NCBI RefSeq assembly: GCF_029269835.1
Contig: NZ_JARJBB010000005.1
Span: 1-64,000 of the forward strand
Direction of reading: 5' to 3'
From: Streptomyces tropicalis
GTDB taxonomy: Bacteria; Actinomycetota; Actinomycetes; Streptomycetales; Streptomycetaceae
DNA length: 64,000 nt
Shown: piece after piece, positions 17,548 to 26,701 of the stretch
How the letters are laid out: each line of letters opens with the position of its first letter
Numbering within the stretch: position 1 is the first letter of the stretch
Notes under the pieces: generated by a model
What the model saw: only the letters and a program-made list of their open reading frames with translations
Told to the model about the DNA's origin: nothing
Database searches by the model: none
Made by a program: the position numbers and the translations under genes

Positions 17548-20151
17548 ATGGTAGAGAAGTCTGCCGATACGTTGGTATCCGGGCCGGGCGCCTCCCCGGC
17601 CGCCGGGCGTGACGGCTCCGGCCCCGCCGCGGCGGACACCGAGCGGGAGCTCGCGACGGTGCTCGCGGACCTCCTGCACCTCGACGACGTAGCGGCCGAC
17701 AGCCACTTCTTCACCGGTCTGGGCGCCAACTCGATGCTGATGGCGCAGTTCTGCGCCCGCGTCCGCAAGCGCCCCGACCTGCCGTCCTTCTCCATGAAGG
17801 ACATCTACCGGCACCCGAGCGTGCGGGAACTGGCCGCGGCGCTCGCCCCCGCCGGGACCGCACCCGTGCCGGGTTCCGCCGCCGCGACGGCGACCCCGGC
17901 GGCCGCACCGCCCGCACCGGTCGTCCCCGCGAGCACGGCGGCCTACGTCCTGTGCGGAGCCGTCCAACTGCTCCTCTTCCTCGGCTATTCGTTCGTGTCC
18001 GGGCTCGCGGCCGCCCGCGGATACGAATGGGTCTCGGACGGCTCCGGCCTCATCCAGATCTATCTCCGGTCGGTGGCGGCCGTCAGCGCCGGATTCTTCG
18101 GCCTGTGCGCCTTCCCGGTCGCGGCCAAGTGGATTCTCATCGGCCGCTGGACACCCCGGGAATTCCCCGTGTGGAGTGCCGCCTATCTGCGTTTCTGGCT
18201 CGTGAAGGTACTGCTGCACGCCAATCCGATGATTCTGTTCATCGGAAATCCGCTCTACGTGCTCTACCTTCGGGCCCTCGGCGCCCGCATCGGTCCCGGC
18301 GTGACGATCCTGTCCCGCACGGTCCCGGTCTGCACCGACCTGCTGACGATCGGCGCGGGCACGGTCGTCCGCAAGGACTCCTACCTCCTGTGCTACCGGG
18401 CGCACGCGGGCCGCATCCAGACCGGGCGGGTCACCCTCGGCCGGGACGTGTTCGTCGGCGAGAAGACGGTCCTCGACATCGACTCCTCGATCGGCGACGG
18501 GGCCCAACTGGGCCATACCTCGTGCCTGTACCGCGGCCAGGCCGTCCCCGACGGGCAGCGCTGGCACGGATCTCCCGCCCAGCCGGCGGAGACCGACTAC
18601 CTGAGGGTCGCACCGGCCCGGTGCGGCACCCTGCGCCGGGCCTGTTTCGCCGTGTGCGGCCTGCTGCAGATGCTGCTCCTGTACCTGCCCCTGACCGTCG
18701 GCGGCGTGTACATGCTGGTCAGCGCGATCCCAGCGTTCGGCAAGTGGCTGAGCCGGCAGGCGGACGGCATCACCTCGACGGAGTTCCTGCTCGATGCGCT
18801 GGTCGTGTCGGCGCTGCTGTTCTTCGGCTTCGTGGTCGTGGGTCTGGCCGTGCTGATGACGGTGCCCCGGCTGCTGAACCGTTTGTTCGAGCCCGACCGG
18901 GTGTATCCGCTCTACGGCTTCCGGTACGCGGCGCACCGGGCCGTGGCCCGGATGACGAACCTGAGGTTCTACGCCTGGCTCTTCGGTGACAGCTCCTACA
19001 TCGTCCCGTACCTGAGCGGGCTGGGCTACGACCTGTCCCGGGTGGAGCAGACCGGGTCGAACTTCGGCACCGAGGTGGCGCACGAGACGCCGTTCCTGGT
19101 GTCGGTGGGCAGCGGGACGATGGTGGCCGACGGACTCTCGGTGCTCAACGCCGAGTACTCCAGCACCTCCTTCCGCGTCTCCCGGGCCACCATCGGGGCG
19201 CACAACTTCCTCGGCAACAACATCGCCTTCCCCGCGGGCGCGCGGACCGGCGAGAACTGCCTGCTCGCGACGAAGGTGATGGTGCCCCTCGACGGCGAGG
19301 TCCGCTCGGGGGTGGGCCTGCTCGGCTCGCCGTCCTTCGAGATCCCCCGCACGGTCGAGCGCGACACCCGCTTCGACCACCTCAGGAGCGGCGACGAGCT
19401 GCGGCTCCGGCTCACCGCGAAGAACCGTTACAACCTGCGCTCCATGGCGCTGATGCTGCTCGTGCGCTGGCTGCACGCGTTCTTCCTGACGGCGTTCGGG
19501 CTGGCCTCCCTCACCCTGTACGGCACGCTCGGGCACCTGGTGGTCGCCGGATACCTGGCGGTCACTCTCGGCTTCAGCGCCGCCTACTACGCGCTGGTCG
19601 AGCGGTGCGTCATCCGGTTCGGTTCGCTGCGCCCGGAGCTGTGCTCCATCTACGACCGGCGGTTCTGGCTGCACGAACGCCTGTGGAAGGTGCCTTCGGA
19701 GTACCTGAACCTCTTCAACGGCACCCCGTTCAAGAACCTGGTCTGGCGCATGCTGGGCGTCCGCCTCGGCCGCCGGGTGTTCGACGACGGCTGCTACATG
19801 ACGGAACGCACCCTCAGCACCGTCGGGGACGACTGCACGCTCAACGCGGGCAGCAAGATCCAGTGCCACTCCCAGGAGGACGGCACCTTCAAGTCCGACC
19901 ACTCCACGCTGGGCACCGGCTGCACCCTCGGGGTGGGCGCCCACGTGCACTACGGCGTGACCCTGGGCGACGGCGCCCAGCTGGCCGCCGACTCCTTCCT
20001 GATGAAGGGCGAGGAGGTCCCCCCGTACGCGCGGTGGGGCGGGAATCCCGCCGCGGAGTCGCCGGACGCCCCCGGTGAGCCCCGCGGTGTCCAGGCGGCG
20101 GTGGCCGCGGAAGCGTCCTCGGCGAACGGCGCCGCGGCGACGGCGGGTTGA
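17548..20151 (+). CDS. Pls-like membrane synthetase subunit: carrier domain, six TM helices, three tandem beta-helix domains
   Basis: 867 residues from an ATG with GAGGAG upstream. Residues 30-105 are a peptidyl-carrier domain with phosphopantetheine Ser62 in GLGANSM. Then come transmembrane pairs at about 130-155/172-200, 365-395/415-442 and 632-655/660-685. Between and after them are three soluble domains with hexapeptide (left-handed beta-helix) character at about 230-345, 500-600 and 725-835. This is the C-terminal architecture of epsilon-poly-L-lysine synthetase, where the three tandem domains iteratively join carrier-bound and free amino acids in the membrane. The adenylation domain that Pls has at its N-terminus is absent; the next gene supplies one 15 bp downstream. 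Function as an iterative condensing subunit is inferred from architecture. Confidence 0.82.
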   Translation: MVEKSADTLVSGPGASPAAGRDGSGPAAADTERELATVLADLLHLDDVAADSHFFTGLGANSMLMAQFCARVRKRPDLPSFSMKDIYRHPSVRELAAALAPAGTAPVPGSAAATATPAAAPPAPVVPASTAAYVLCGAVQLLLFLGYSFVSGLAAARGYEWVSDGSGLIQIYLRSVAAVSAGFFGLCAFPVAAKWILIGRWTPREFPVWSAAYLRFWLVKVLLHANPMILFIGNPLYVLYLRALGARIGPGVTILSRTVPVCTDLLTIGAGTVVRKDSYLLCYRAHAGRIQTGRVTLGRDVFVGEKTVLDIDSSIGDGAQLGHTSCLYRGQAVPDGQRWHGSPAQPAETDYLRVAPARCGTLRRACFAVCGLLQMLLLYLPLTVGGVYMLVSAIPAFGKWLSRQADGITSTEFLLDALVVSALLFFGFVVVGLAVLMTVPRLLNRLFEPDRVYPLYGFRYAAHRAVARMTNLRFYAWLFGDSSYIVPYLSGLGYDLSRVEQTGSNFGTEVAHETPFLVSVGSGTMVADGLSVLNAEYSSTSFRVSRATIGAHNFLGNNIAFPAGARTGENCLLATKVMVPLDGEVRSGVGLLGSPSFEIPRTVERDTRFDHLRSGDELRLRLTAKNRYNLRSMALMLLVRWLHAFFLTAFGLASLTLYGTLGHLVVAGYLAVTLGFSAAYYALVERCVIRFGSLRPELCSIYDRRFWLHERLWKVPSEYLNLFNGTPFKNLVWRMLGVRLGRRVFDDGCYMTERTLSTVGDDCTLNAGSKIQCHSQEDGTFKSDHSTLGTGCTLGVGAHVHYGVTLGDGAQLAADSFLMKGEEVPPYARWGGNPAAESPDAPGEPRGVQAAVAAEASSANGAAATAG

Positions 20152-20165
20152 GGAAGGCCATGTCG

Positions 20166-23100
20166 ATGGGAGCGCAGGTGCAGGCGGACCGGGAGTTCTG
20201 GAGCGGCGTGCTGACGGCCGGCGGTGCCACCGCGGTCCCGCGGTGGACGCGGGAGGCCGCGGCGGGCGAGGCCGCGTACGAGGCCGTGGTGCCCGAGGAC
20301 GTGGTGGCGGCCCTGCACGAGCTGGCCGGATCGCTCGGTGTGCCGGTGACCGCGGTGCTGCTGGCCGCGCACGCCCGGGTGCTGGCGGCGCTGTCGGGCG
20401 AGCAGGACGTGGTGACGGGGTACGTCCCCGACCCGGCCCAGGCTCCGCTGCCGTGCCGGATGACGGTGTCCCCCGGGGCGTGGCGCCGCCTGGTGCTCAG
20501 CGCGCACGAGGCCGAGGCCGGGGTGCTCGCGCACCGGCGGTTCCCGGTGGAGCACCTGCGGCGGGAGCTGGGCCTGGACGGGCCCTCCCACGAGGTCGTG
20601 TTCGGTCCGGCGGGATGGACGGGAGACCTGCCCGAGGACGTCGTCCTGGGAGTGGGCTGCCGGCCCGAGGGGGCGACGTTCGTGCTGCGGCTGCGCTACC
20701 GCACCGAGGTGCTGGACGCCGGGGGCGCCGTGCGGATCGCCGGCTACCACGTGGCGGCGCTGCGCGCGATGGCGGCCGGCGCCGACGCCGGGCACGCCCT
20801 GCAGAGCCTTCTGTCGCCCGAGGAGGTCCGCCATCAGCTCGAGTCGCTGACGGGGCGTCGACGGGAGCTGCCCGAGGTCCGGGTGCACACCCTGTTCGAG
20901 CAGCGGGTGCGGGCGCATCCGGAGGCGGTGGCCGCGGTGCACGGCGAGGACACGTGGACGTATGCGGAGCTGAACGCCCGGGCGAACCGGCTGGCGCGGG
21001 CCCTGCTGGCCCGGGGCGTGGGCCGCGAGGACGTGGTGGCGGTGGTCACCGAGCGGAACCTGGACTGGCTCGCCGCGGTGCTCGCGGTGTTCAAGGCCGG
21101 AGGCGTGTACCTGCCGATCGAGCCGCACTTCCCCGCCGGCCGGATCGCGGCGACCCTGTCGCGGTCCGGGTGCCGGCTGGCCGTGACCGAACCGGGCAGC
21201 ACCGCGACCCTGGACGAGGCGCTGGCCGGTCTGCCGGGCGTGGCCGTGCTGCCGGTCGGCACGGCATACGCGGAGCAGGACGCGGACGGCGACCCCGGGG
21301 TCGCGGTCGCCCCTGACCAGTTGGCGTACATCTACTTCACCTCCGGCTCCACCGGGGAGCCGAAGGGTGCGATGTGCGAGCACGCGGGCATGCTCAACCA
21401 TCTCCACGCCAAGATCGACGACTTGGGGATCGGACCGGGGGCGGTGGTCGCGCAGACGGCGCCGCAGTGCTTCGACATCTCGCTGTGGCAGCTGCTGGCC
21501 GCGCTGCTGGTCGACGGCCGCACCCTGCTGGTCGGGCAGGACGTGATCACCGACGTGGAACGGTTCGTCGACACCCTCGTGCAGGGGCGGGTCGGCGTGG
21601 TGCAGGTGGTGCCGTCCTATCTGGAGGTCGTGGTCTCCTACCTGGAGCGGCACCCGCGCGAACTGCCCGATCTGGCCTGTGTGTCGGTCACCGGCGAGGC
21701 GCTGAAGCGGGAGCTCGTCCAGCGCTGGTTCGCGGTGCAGCCGGGGATCCGGCTCGTCAACGCCTACGGGCTGACCGAGACGTCGGACGACACCAACCAC
21801 GAGGTGATGGAGTCGGTGCCCGAACGGGTGCTGCTGGGACGCCCGATCGCCAACGTGGGCGTCCACGTCGTCGACGAGCACCTGAACCTGGTGCCGCTCG
21901 GCGCGCCGGGTCTGATCGCGTTCTCCGGGGTGTGCGTGGGCCGGGGGTACGTCAACGACCCCGAGCGGACCCGCGAGGCGTACCTGGACGACCCCTTCCG
22001 GCCCGGCGGGCGGCTCTACCTGGGCGGCGACTGGGGGCGCTGGCACCCCGACGGGAAGCTGGAGTTCCTCGGCCGGCGGGACAACCAGGTCAAGATCCGC
22101 GGCTTCCGCATCGAGATCGGCGAGATCGAGAACACCCTGCTGCGCGTGCCGGGGGTGCGGGACGGCGCGGTGGTCGTCGCCGAACTCGCGGGGCGGAGCT
22201 CCCACTTGATCGCCCACTACACCGGGCGCCGTCAGGAGACGGAGGTGCTGCGCGAGGCGCTGGGGGCCGCGCTGCCCGCGTACATGGTCCCGAGCGCCTT
22301 CCACTGGCGCGAGTCGCTGCCGCTCACGGCGAACGGGAAGGTGGACCGCAAGGCACTCACCGCACTCGCGGTGCGGACCGCGCCGGAGGCGAAGGGGGCG
22401 GGGGCCGCGGACGACTCGCCGCGCACCCCCACCGAACGGAAGCTCGCGGCCGCCTGGGCGGAGCTGCTCGGCCTGCCGCCGCACCGGATCCGCCGGCAGG
22501 ACCACTTCTTCGACTCCGGCGGCACGTCCCTGACGGCGGTGCGCCTGACCATCGCCCTGGACCGCGCGGTGTCCCTCAAGGACATCACCCGCCACCCGGT
22601 GCTCGCCGACCTCGCGGTGCTCCTCGACGGCGCCCGGCGGCACCACGCCGAGCTGCTCCAGCCGCTGTCGGCGGGGGCCGGACCGGCGCGGTGCGCGCTG
22701 GTCGGCTTCCCGTACGCGGGCGGCAACGCGGTCAACTTCCAGCCGCTGGCCAGCGCCCTGGCCGGCTCCGGGATCGCGGTGCACGCCGTCGACCCGCCGG
22801 GCCACGACCTCGCCGCGGACGCCGAGCCGTTCGCGGCGATGGAGGACGTGGTGGAGCGGGTCGTCGCGGAGATCTCCGCGCGCGGCCTGACACGGGTGAT
22901 GCTGTGGGGCCACTCCTCGGGCGCCGCCCCCGCCCTGGAGACGGCACGGCGGCTGCGGGCCGCCGGCGTGGAGGTGCCGCGGGTGTTCCTCGCGGCGCAG
23001 CTGCTGGGCACCGCGGCGGAGCGGCGCGCGGCCGCCACCGAACTGACCGGGATGAGCAACGCCGAGATCGCGGCCCTGCTGAGCGCGGACGCCGGCTACA

Positions 23101-23423
23101 CCGAACTCGTCGAGCTGAACGCGCGGCACGCCGAGCACATCGGGGCCGCCTACCGCCACGACTGCGTGGCCGCGCACCGCTACTTCGCCGCCGCCCTGAA
23201 CGCCCCGCCCGGGGAGAAACTGGACGCTCCGGTCACCGTGGTCGTCGCCGACGACGACCCGCTGACCGCGCGGTTCCCCGACCGCCACCAGGACTGGCGG
23301 CTGCTGGCCGAGCGGGTCGACCTGCACCGGCTCGCCGACGGCGGGCACTACTTCCTGCGCACCCGGCCCGCCGACGCGGCCGAGGCCGTCCTGGGGGCCG
23401 TCGAGCTGCTCACCCCCTCCTGA
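20166..23423 (+). CDS. NRPS: degenerate C lobe - adenylation - carrier - thioesterase
   Basis: 1085 residues. Residues 1-225 resemble only the C-terminal lobe of a condensation domain (FWSGVL, VLLAAHARVLAALSGEQDVV, HRRFPVEHLRRELG), with no HHxxxDG motif, so it is not catalytic. Residues 240-735 are an adenylation domain with YFTSGSTGEPKG, the LTET core and Lys725. The specificity positions read D437 I438 W441 Q480 S507 T509 A533 D541 D542 K725; the two acidic residues suit a substrate with a side-chain amine. A carrier domain follows (Ser788 in DSGGTSL), then a thioesterase with nucleophile Ser917 in GHSSG and a late GGHYF histidine. The start is ATG 20166 (eight bases after AGGAAGG) or ATG 20160. 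It probably activates L-Dap for the membrane subunit encoded just upstream. Confidence 0.88.
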   Translation: MGAQVQADREFWSGVLTAGGATAVPRWTREAAAGEAAYEAVVPEDVVAALHELAGSLGVPVTAVLLAAHARVLAALSGEQDVVTGYVPDPAQAPLPCRMTVSPGAWRRLVLSAHEAEAGVLAHRRFPVEHLRRELGLDGPSHEVVFGPAGWTGDLPEDVVLGVGCRPEGATFVLRLRYRTEVLDAGGAVRIAGYHVAALRAMAAGADAGHALQSLLSPEEVRHQLESLTGRRRELPEVRVHTLFEQRVRAHPEAVAAVHGEDTWTYAELNARANRLARALLARGVGREDVVAVVTERNLDWLAAVLAVFKAGGVYLPIEPHFPAGRIAATLSRSGCRLAVTEPGSTATLDEALAGLPGVAVLPVGTAYAEQDADGDPGVAVAPDQLAYIYFTSGSTGEPKGAMCEHAGMLNHLHAKIDDLGIGPGAVVAQTAPQCFDISLWQLLAALLVDGRTLLVGQDVITDVERFVDTLVQGRVGVVQVVPSYLEVVVSYLERHPRELPDLACVSVTGEALKRELVQRWFAVQPGIRLVNAYGLTETSDDTNHEVMESVPERVLLGRPIANVGVHVVDEHLNLVPLGAPGLIAFSGVCVGRGYVNDPERTREAYLDDPFRPGGRLYLGGDWGRWHPDGKLEFLGRRDNQVKIRGFRIEIGEIENTLLRVPGVRDGAVVVAELAGRSSHLIAHYTGRRQETEVLREALGAALPAYMVPSAFHWRESLPLTANGKVDRKALTALAVRTAPEAKGAGAADDSPRTPTERKLAAAWAELLGLPPHRIRRQDHFFDSGGTSLTAVRLTIALDRAVSLKDITRHPVLADLAVLLDGARRHHAELLQPLSAGAGPARCALVGFPYAGGNAVNFQPLASALAGSGIAVHAVDPPGHDLAADAEPFAAMEDVVERVVAEISARGLTRVMLWGHSSGAAPALETARRLRAAGVEVPRVFLAAQLLGTAAERRAAATELTGMSNAEIAALLSADAGYTELVELNARHAEHIGAAYRHDCVAAHRYFAAALNAPPGEKLDAPVTVVVADDDPLTARFPDRHQDWRLLAERVDLHRLADGGHYFLRTRPADAAEAVLGAVELLTPS

Positions 23424-23482
23424 CCCTCCCCGGGCCCGTGCGGTCCCCCCGGAACTCCGAGCGCACACGAAAGGAAATCCCG

Positions 23483-24487
23483 ATGTCGTTCTCCTCCCCG
23501 GCATCCCTGCTCGAAGCGGAGCAGCAGCCGGACCGGCCCCCGATCCTGCGCGTGGAGCCCCCCGGGGACGCGGCCCGCTGGGCGGCCGAGCACCGGGCCG
23601 CGCTGCGCGCCCGGGTCGACGAGCACGGCGCACTGCTGGTACGCGGCCTGTGCCTGCGGGAACCCGCCGAGGTGGGGGCCCTGTTCGGCGGTCTCGCCGG
23701 CGAGCCGATGACGGAGCGGGAGGCGTTCGCCCCGCGGGAGAGCCTCGGCGACGGTCTGTACTCGTCCACCGCATGGCCGGCCAACCAGCCCATGTGCATG
23801 CACCACGAGCTGAGTTACGCCCGCGAGGTGCCCGGTCTGATGCTGTTCGCGTGCCTCCGGGCGCCGGACGGGGGCGGGGCGACCGGCGTGGCCGACGCGG
23901 AGGACGTGCTGGCCGCCCTGCCGGCCGCGCTGACCGAGCGGTTCGAGCGGGAGGGCTGGCTGCTCACCCGTTCCTACAACGACGAGATCGGCAGCTCGCT
24001 GGCGGAGTCGTTCGGCACCGACGACCCGGCGGCGGTGGAGCGCTACTGCCGGGAGAACGCCGTCGACTTCACCTGGCAGCCCGACGGCTCCCTGCGCACC
24101 CGGCAGCTCCGCAGCGCCGTCGTGCGGCACCCGGTGACCGGCCGGCGCTGCTGGTTCAACCAGATCGCCTTCCTCAACGAGTGGACGCTCGACCCCGAGG
24201 TGCGCGAGTACCTGGTCGACGTCTACGGCGAGGACGGGCTGCCGTTCAACACCCGCTTCGGGGACGGCTCCCCCATCGGCGAGGACGTCGTGAAGCTGCT
24301 CAACGCGACCTACGAGCAGCACACCCGGCGCGAGCCGTGGCAGGACGGCGACGTCCTGCTCGTCGACAACATCCGCACCGCACACAGCAGAGAGGCCTTC
24401 ACCGGGGAGCGCCGGGTGCTGGCCGCCCTGGCCGAGCCGCGGCGCCTGGCCGACTTCTGCCCGACCCCGGAGGCACGTCAGCGATGA
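23483..24487 (+). CDS. TauD/TfdA family Fe(II)/2-oxoglutarate dioxygenase
   Basis: 334 residues. The iron ligands are His107 and Glu109 (MHHELSY), the form seen in SyrP-like amino-acid hydroxylases, and His301 in VDNIRTAHSREAF. An Arg shortly after (ERRVLAAL) should bind 2-oxoglutarate. It most likely hydroxylates an amino acid, free or carrier-bound. In this operon that would be Dap or the growing chain, giving a beta-hydroxylated unit. It is 59 bp after the NRPS gene and overlaps the next gene by four bases (ATGA), so it belongs to the operon. Confidence 0.85.
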   Translation: MSFSSPASLLEAEQQPDRPPILRVEPPGDAARWAAEHRAALRARVDEHGALLVRGLCLREPAEVGALFGGLAGEPMTEREAFAPRESLGDGLYSSTAWPANQPMCMHHELSYAREVPGLMLFACLRAPDGGGATGVADAEDVLAALPAALTERFEREGWLLTRSYNDEIGSSLAESFGTDDPAAVERYCRENAVDFTWQPDGSLRTRQLRSAVVRHPVTGRRCWFNQIAFLNEWTLDPEVREYLVDVYGEDGLPFNTRFGDGSPIGEDVVKLLNATYEQHTRREPWQDGDVLLVDNIRTAHSREAFTGERRVLAALAEPRRLADFCPTPEARQR

Positions 24488-25563
24488 CTTCCGTGACTTC
24501 TCCCGCTCCCCGGAGCTCCGCCGCGTCCGAGGGCCCGCCGCCGACCTTCGCGGTGATCCCCGGCGCGCAGGTGCAGCAGACCCTCGCCGGCCGCGAGCGG
24601 CAGGTCGTGGAGATGGTCGAGGCCGCCTACCGCCTGCACGGCGCGGGCGACTCGGTCAATCCCCCCTCGTACTTCCTGCGCTTCCCCGACCGTCCGTCCT
24701 CCCGCATCATCGCCCTGCCGGCCTCGCTGGGCGGGTCGGTGGGGGTGGACGGCCTGAAGTGGATCTCCAGTTTCCCGACGAACGTGGCGGCCGGGCTGCC
24801 CCGGGCGTCAGCGGTCCTCATCCTCAACGACCACGAGACCGGCTACCCGTTCGCCTGTCTGGAGAGCTCCATCATCAGCGCGACCCGGACGGCCGCGTCG
24901 GCGGCGCTGGCGGCGGACTGGCTGACCCGGGACCGCCCCCGCCCGGCCCGGGTCGGGTTCTTCGGCACCGGCCTGATCGCCCGGTACATCCACACGTTCC
25001 TGGCCGGCACCGGCTGGACGTTCGACGAGGTCGGCGTGTACGACGTGGCCGCGGACAGCGCCGCCGGGTTCCGCGGCTACCTGGAGCGGGGCGACGGCGC
25101 CGGACCGGCCGCGAAGGTCACCGTCCACGACAGCCCCGAGGACCTGATCCGCTCCAGCGACCTCGTGGTCTTCGCCACGATCGCCGGTCAGCCGCACGTC
25201 ACCGACCCGGCACTGTTCCGCCACCACCCGGTGGTGCTGCACGTGTCCTTGAGGGACCTGGCGCCCGGGATCCTGCTCGAGTCGGTGAACGTCGTCGACG
25301 ACGTCGACCACTGCCTGAAGGCCGACACCTCCCCCCACCTGGCGGAACAGCTCACCGGTGGCCGGGACTTCCTGGACGGCACCCTGCACGACGTGATGAC
25401 GGGCCGGACCCGCCCGCCCGCCGACCGGACCGTCGTCTTCTCCCCTTTCGGCCTCGGGGTCCTGGACCTCGCCGTCGGCAAGTACGTCTACGACGAGGTG
25501 GCCCGGTCCGGGCGTCTCGGAGTCGTCGACGACTTCTTCCACGAGCTGCGCCGGTACGGCTGA
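24484..25563 (+). CDS. SbnB-like ornithine cyclodeaminase-family dehydrogenase (Dap synthesis)
   Basis: 359 residues of the ornithine cyclodeaminase/mu-crystallin family. An N-terminal half (VDGLKWISSFPTNV, GYPFACLESSIISATRTAA) precedes the dinucleotide-binding loop RVGFFGTGLIARY. In S. aureus, SbnB oxidatively hydrolyses N-(1-amino-1-carboxyl-2-ethyl)-glutamic acid with NAD to release L-2,3-diaminopropionate and 2-oxoglutarate. The adjacent SbnA-like gene makes that intermediate, so the pair supplies Dap. True ornithine cyclodeaminase (proline synthesis) is the alternative, but the partner gene argues against it. It is translationally coupled to the dioxygenase. Confidence 0.88.
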   Translation: MTSVTSPAPRSSAASEGPPPTFAVIPGAQVQQTLAGRERQVVEMVEAAYRLHGAGDSVNPPSYFLRFPDRPSSRIIALPASLGGSVGVDGLKWISSFPTNVAAGLPRASAVLILNDHETGYPFACLESSIISATRTAASAALAADWLTRDRPRPARVGFFGTGLIARYIHTFLAGTGWTFDEVGVYDVAADSAAGFRGYLERGDGAGPAAKVTVHDSPEDLIRSSDLVVFATIAGQPHVTDPALFRHHPVVLHVSLRDLAPGILLESVNVVDDVDHCLKADTSPHLAEQLTGGRDFLDGTLHDVMTGRTRPPADRTVVFSPFGLGVLDLAVGKYVYDEVARSGRLGVVDDFFHELRRYG

Positions 25564-25599
25564 GCGTCCGCTGCTCGGCCCTGGCATCAGGAGGTCAGC

Positions 25600-26643
25600 G
25601 TGCCCGTCATTTCCACCCCCCACGCGTTCAACGAGGGCCAGCTCTACGTGGACCTCGAGCCGACCCTCGGGTGTTCCCTCTATCTGAAGTGCGAGGGCTT
25701 CAACTTCGCCGGGTCGATCAAGTTGAAGGCCGCGGTAGAGATGGTGGAGGCCGCCGAGCGGGACGGGCTCCTGATGCCGGGGTCGGTCCTCGTGGAGTCC
25801 TCCTCCGGCAACCTCGGCGTGGCGCTCAGCATGATCGCCGCGAGCAAGGGCTACCGGTTCCTGTGCGTGACGGACTCCCGGTGCAATCTGTCGACCCGGC
25901 TGCTCATGGAGGCCCTGGGCAGCGAGGTGCACGTCATCGCGGACCTCGACGCCAACGGGGGCTTCCTCGGCGCGCGGATCGACTACGTGCGGGCGCTGTG
26001 CGCCTCCGACGAGCGGTACGTGTGGCTGAGCCAGTACACCAACCAGGGCAACTGGCAGGCGCACTACCGCCGTACGGCTCCGGAGATCGCCCGGCAGTTC
26101 CCGCAGCTGGACGTGCTGTTCGTCGGGGCGGGCACGACGGGCACCCTGATGGGCTGCGCGCGGTACTTCCGCGAGTGGCACCGGCCGGTGCGGGTCGTCG
26201 CGGTGGACGCCGTGGGGTCGGTGTCCTTCGGCGGGGAGCCGGGCCGCCGGATGATCCCGGGGCTGGGCATGAGCATGCGCCCGCCGCTGCTCGACGAGTC
26301 GTTCGTCGACGAGGTGATCAAGGTGGAGGAGGCGGACACCATCCGGATCTGCCACCGGCTCGCCCGGCGCGGTTTCCTCTTCGGCGGCTCGACGGGGACG
26401 GTGGTCAGCGGCGCGATGGACTGGCTCGCCCGGCGCGGCGGGGACGGCCTGACGGCCGTGGCCATCGCGCCGGACCTCGGCGAGCGCTACCTCGACACGA
26501 TCTACCAGAGCACCTGGCTGGAGGACCTGTACGGCGCGCAGATCCTCGATCCGGACGGGGGTGCCCCGGCCGGCCCGGCGGAGCCCGAGCCGCTGCCCCG
26601 GACGACGATCCGGCGGCGGGACGCGCTGAGCGACCCGTCGTAG
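25600..26643 (+). CDS. SbnA-like PLP-dependent synthase (cysteine-synthase fold; Dap synthesis)
   Basis: 347 residues from a GTG behind a strong AGGAGGT site. The PLP lysine is Lys41 in FAGSIKLKAAVEM, the phosphate/substrate loop is ESSSGNLGVAL near residues 66-76, and the C-terminal FGGSTGTVVSGA loop is typical of fold-type II. SbnA condenses O-phospho-L-serine with L-glutamate to N-(1-amino-1-carboxyl-2-ethyl)-glutamic acid, the substrate of SbnB. It is the last gene of the operon; the next gene is convergent. Ordinary cysteine synthase is unlikely given the neighbour and the non-CysK active-site wording. Confidence 0.9.
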   Translation: MPVISTPHAFNEGQLYVDLEPTLGCSLYLKCEGFNFAGSIKLKAAVEMVEAAERDGLLMPGSVLVESSSGNLGVALSMIAASKGYRFLCVTDSRCNLSTRLLMEALGSEVHVIADLDANGGFLGARIDYVRALCASDERYVWLSQYTNQGNWQAHYRRTAPEIARQFPQLDVLFVGAGTTGTLMGCARYFREWHRPVRVVAVDAVGSVSFGGEPGRRMIPGLGMSMRPPLLDESFVDEVIKVEEADTIRICHRLARRGFLFGGSTGTVVSGAMDWLARRGGDGLTAVAIAPDLGERYLDTIYQSTWLEDLYGAQILDPDGGAPAGPAEPEPLPRTTIRRRDALSDPS

Positions 26644-26701
26644 GGCGCGTCCGCGCATCACCGTGGGGGCGCGGCCCGGAGGCCGGGGCCCGGACCGGGC
26701 G

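Noticed and set aside
19950..23774. 1274-residue reading on the minus strand
   Set aside because: It is the complementary shadow of the NRPS and its neighbours; its sequence is Arg/Gly/Val low-complexity with no domain.
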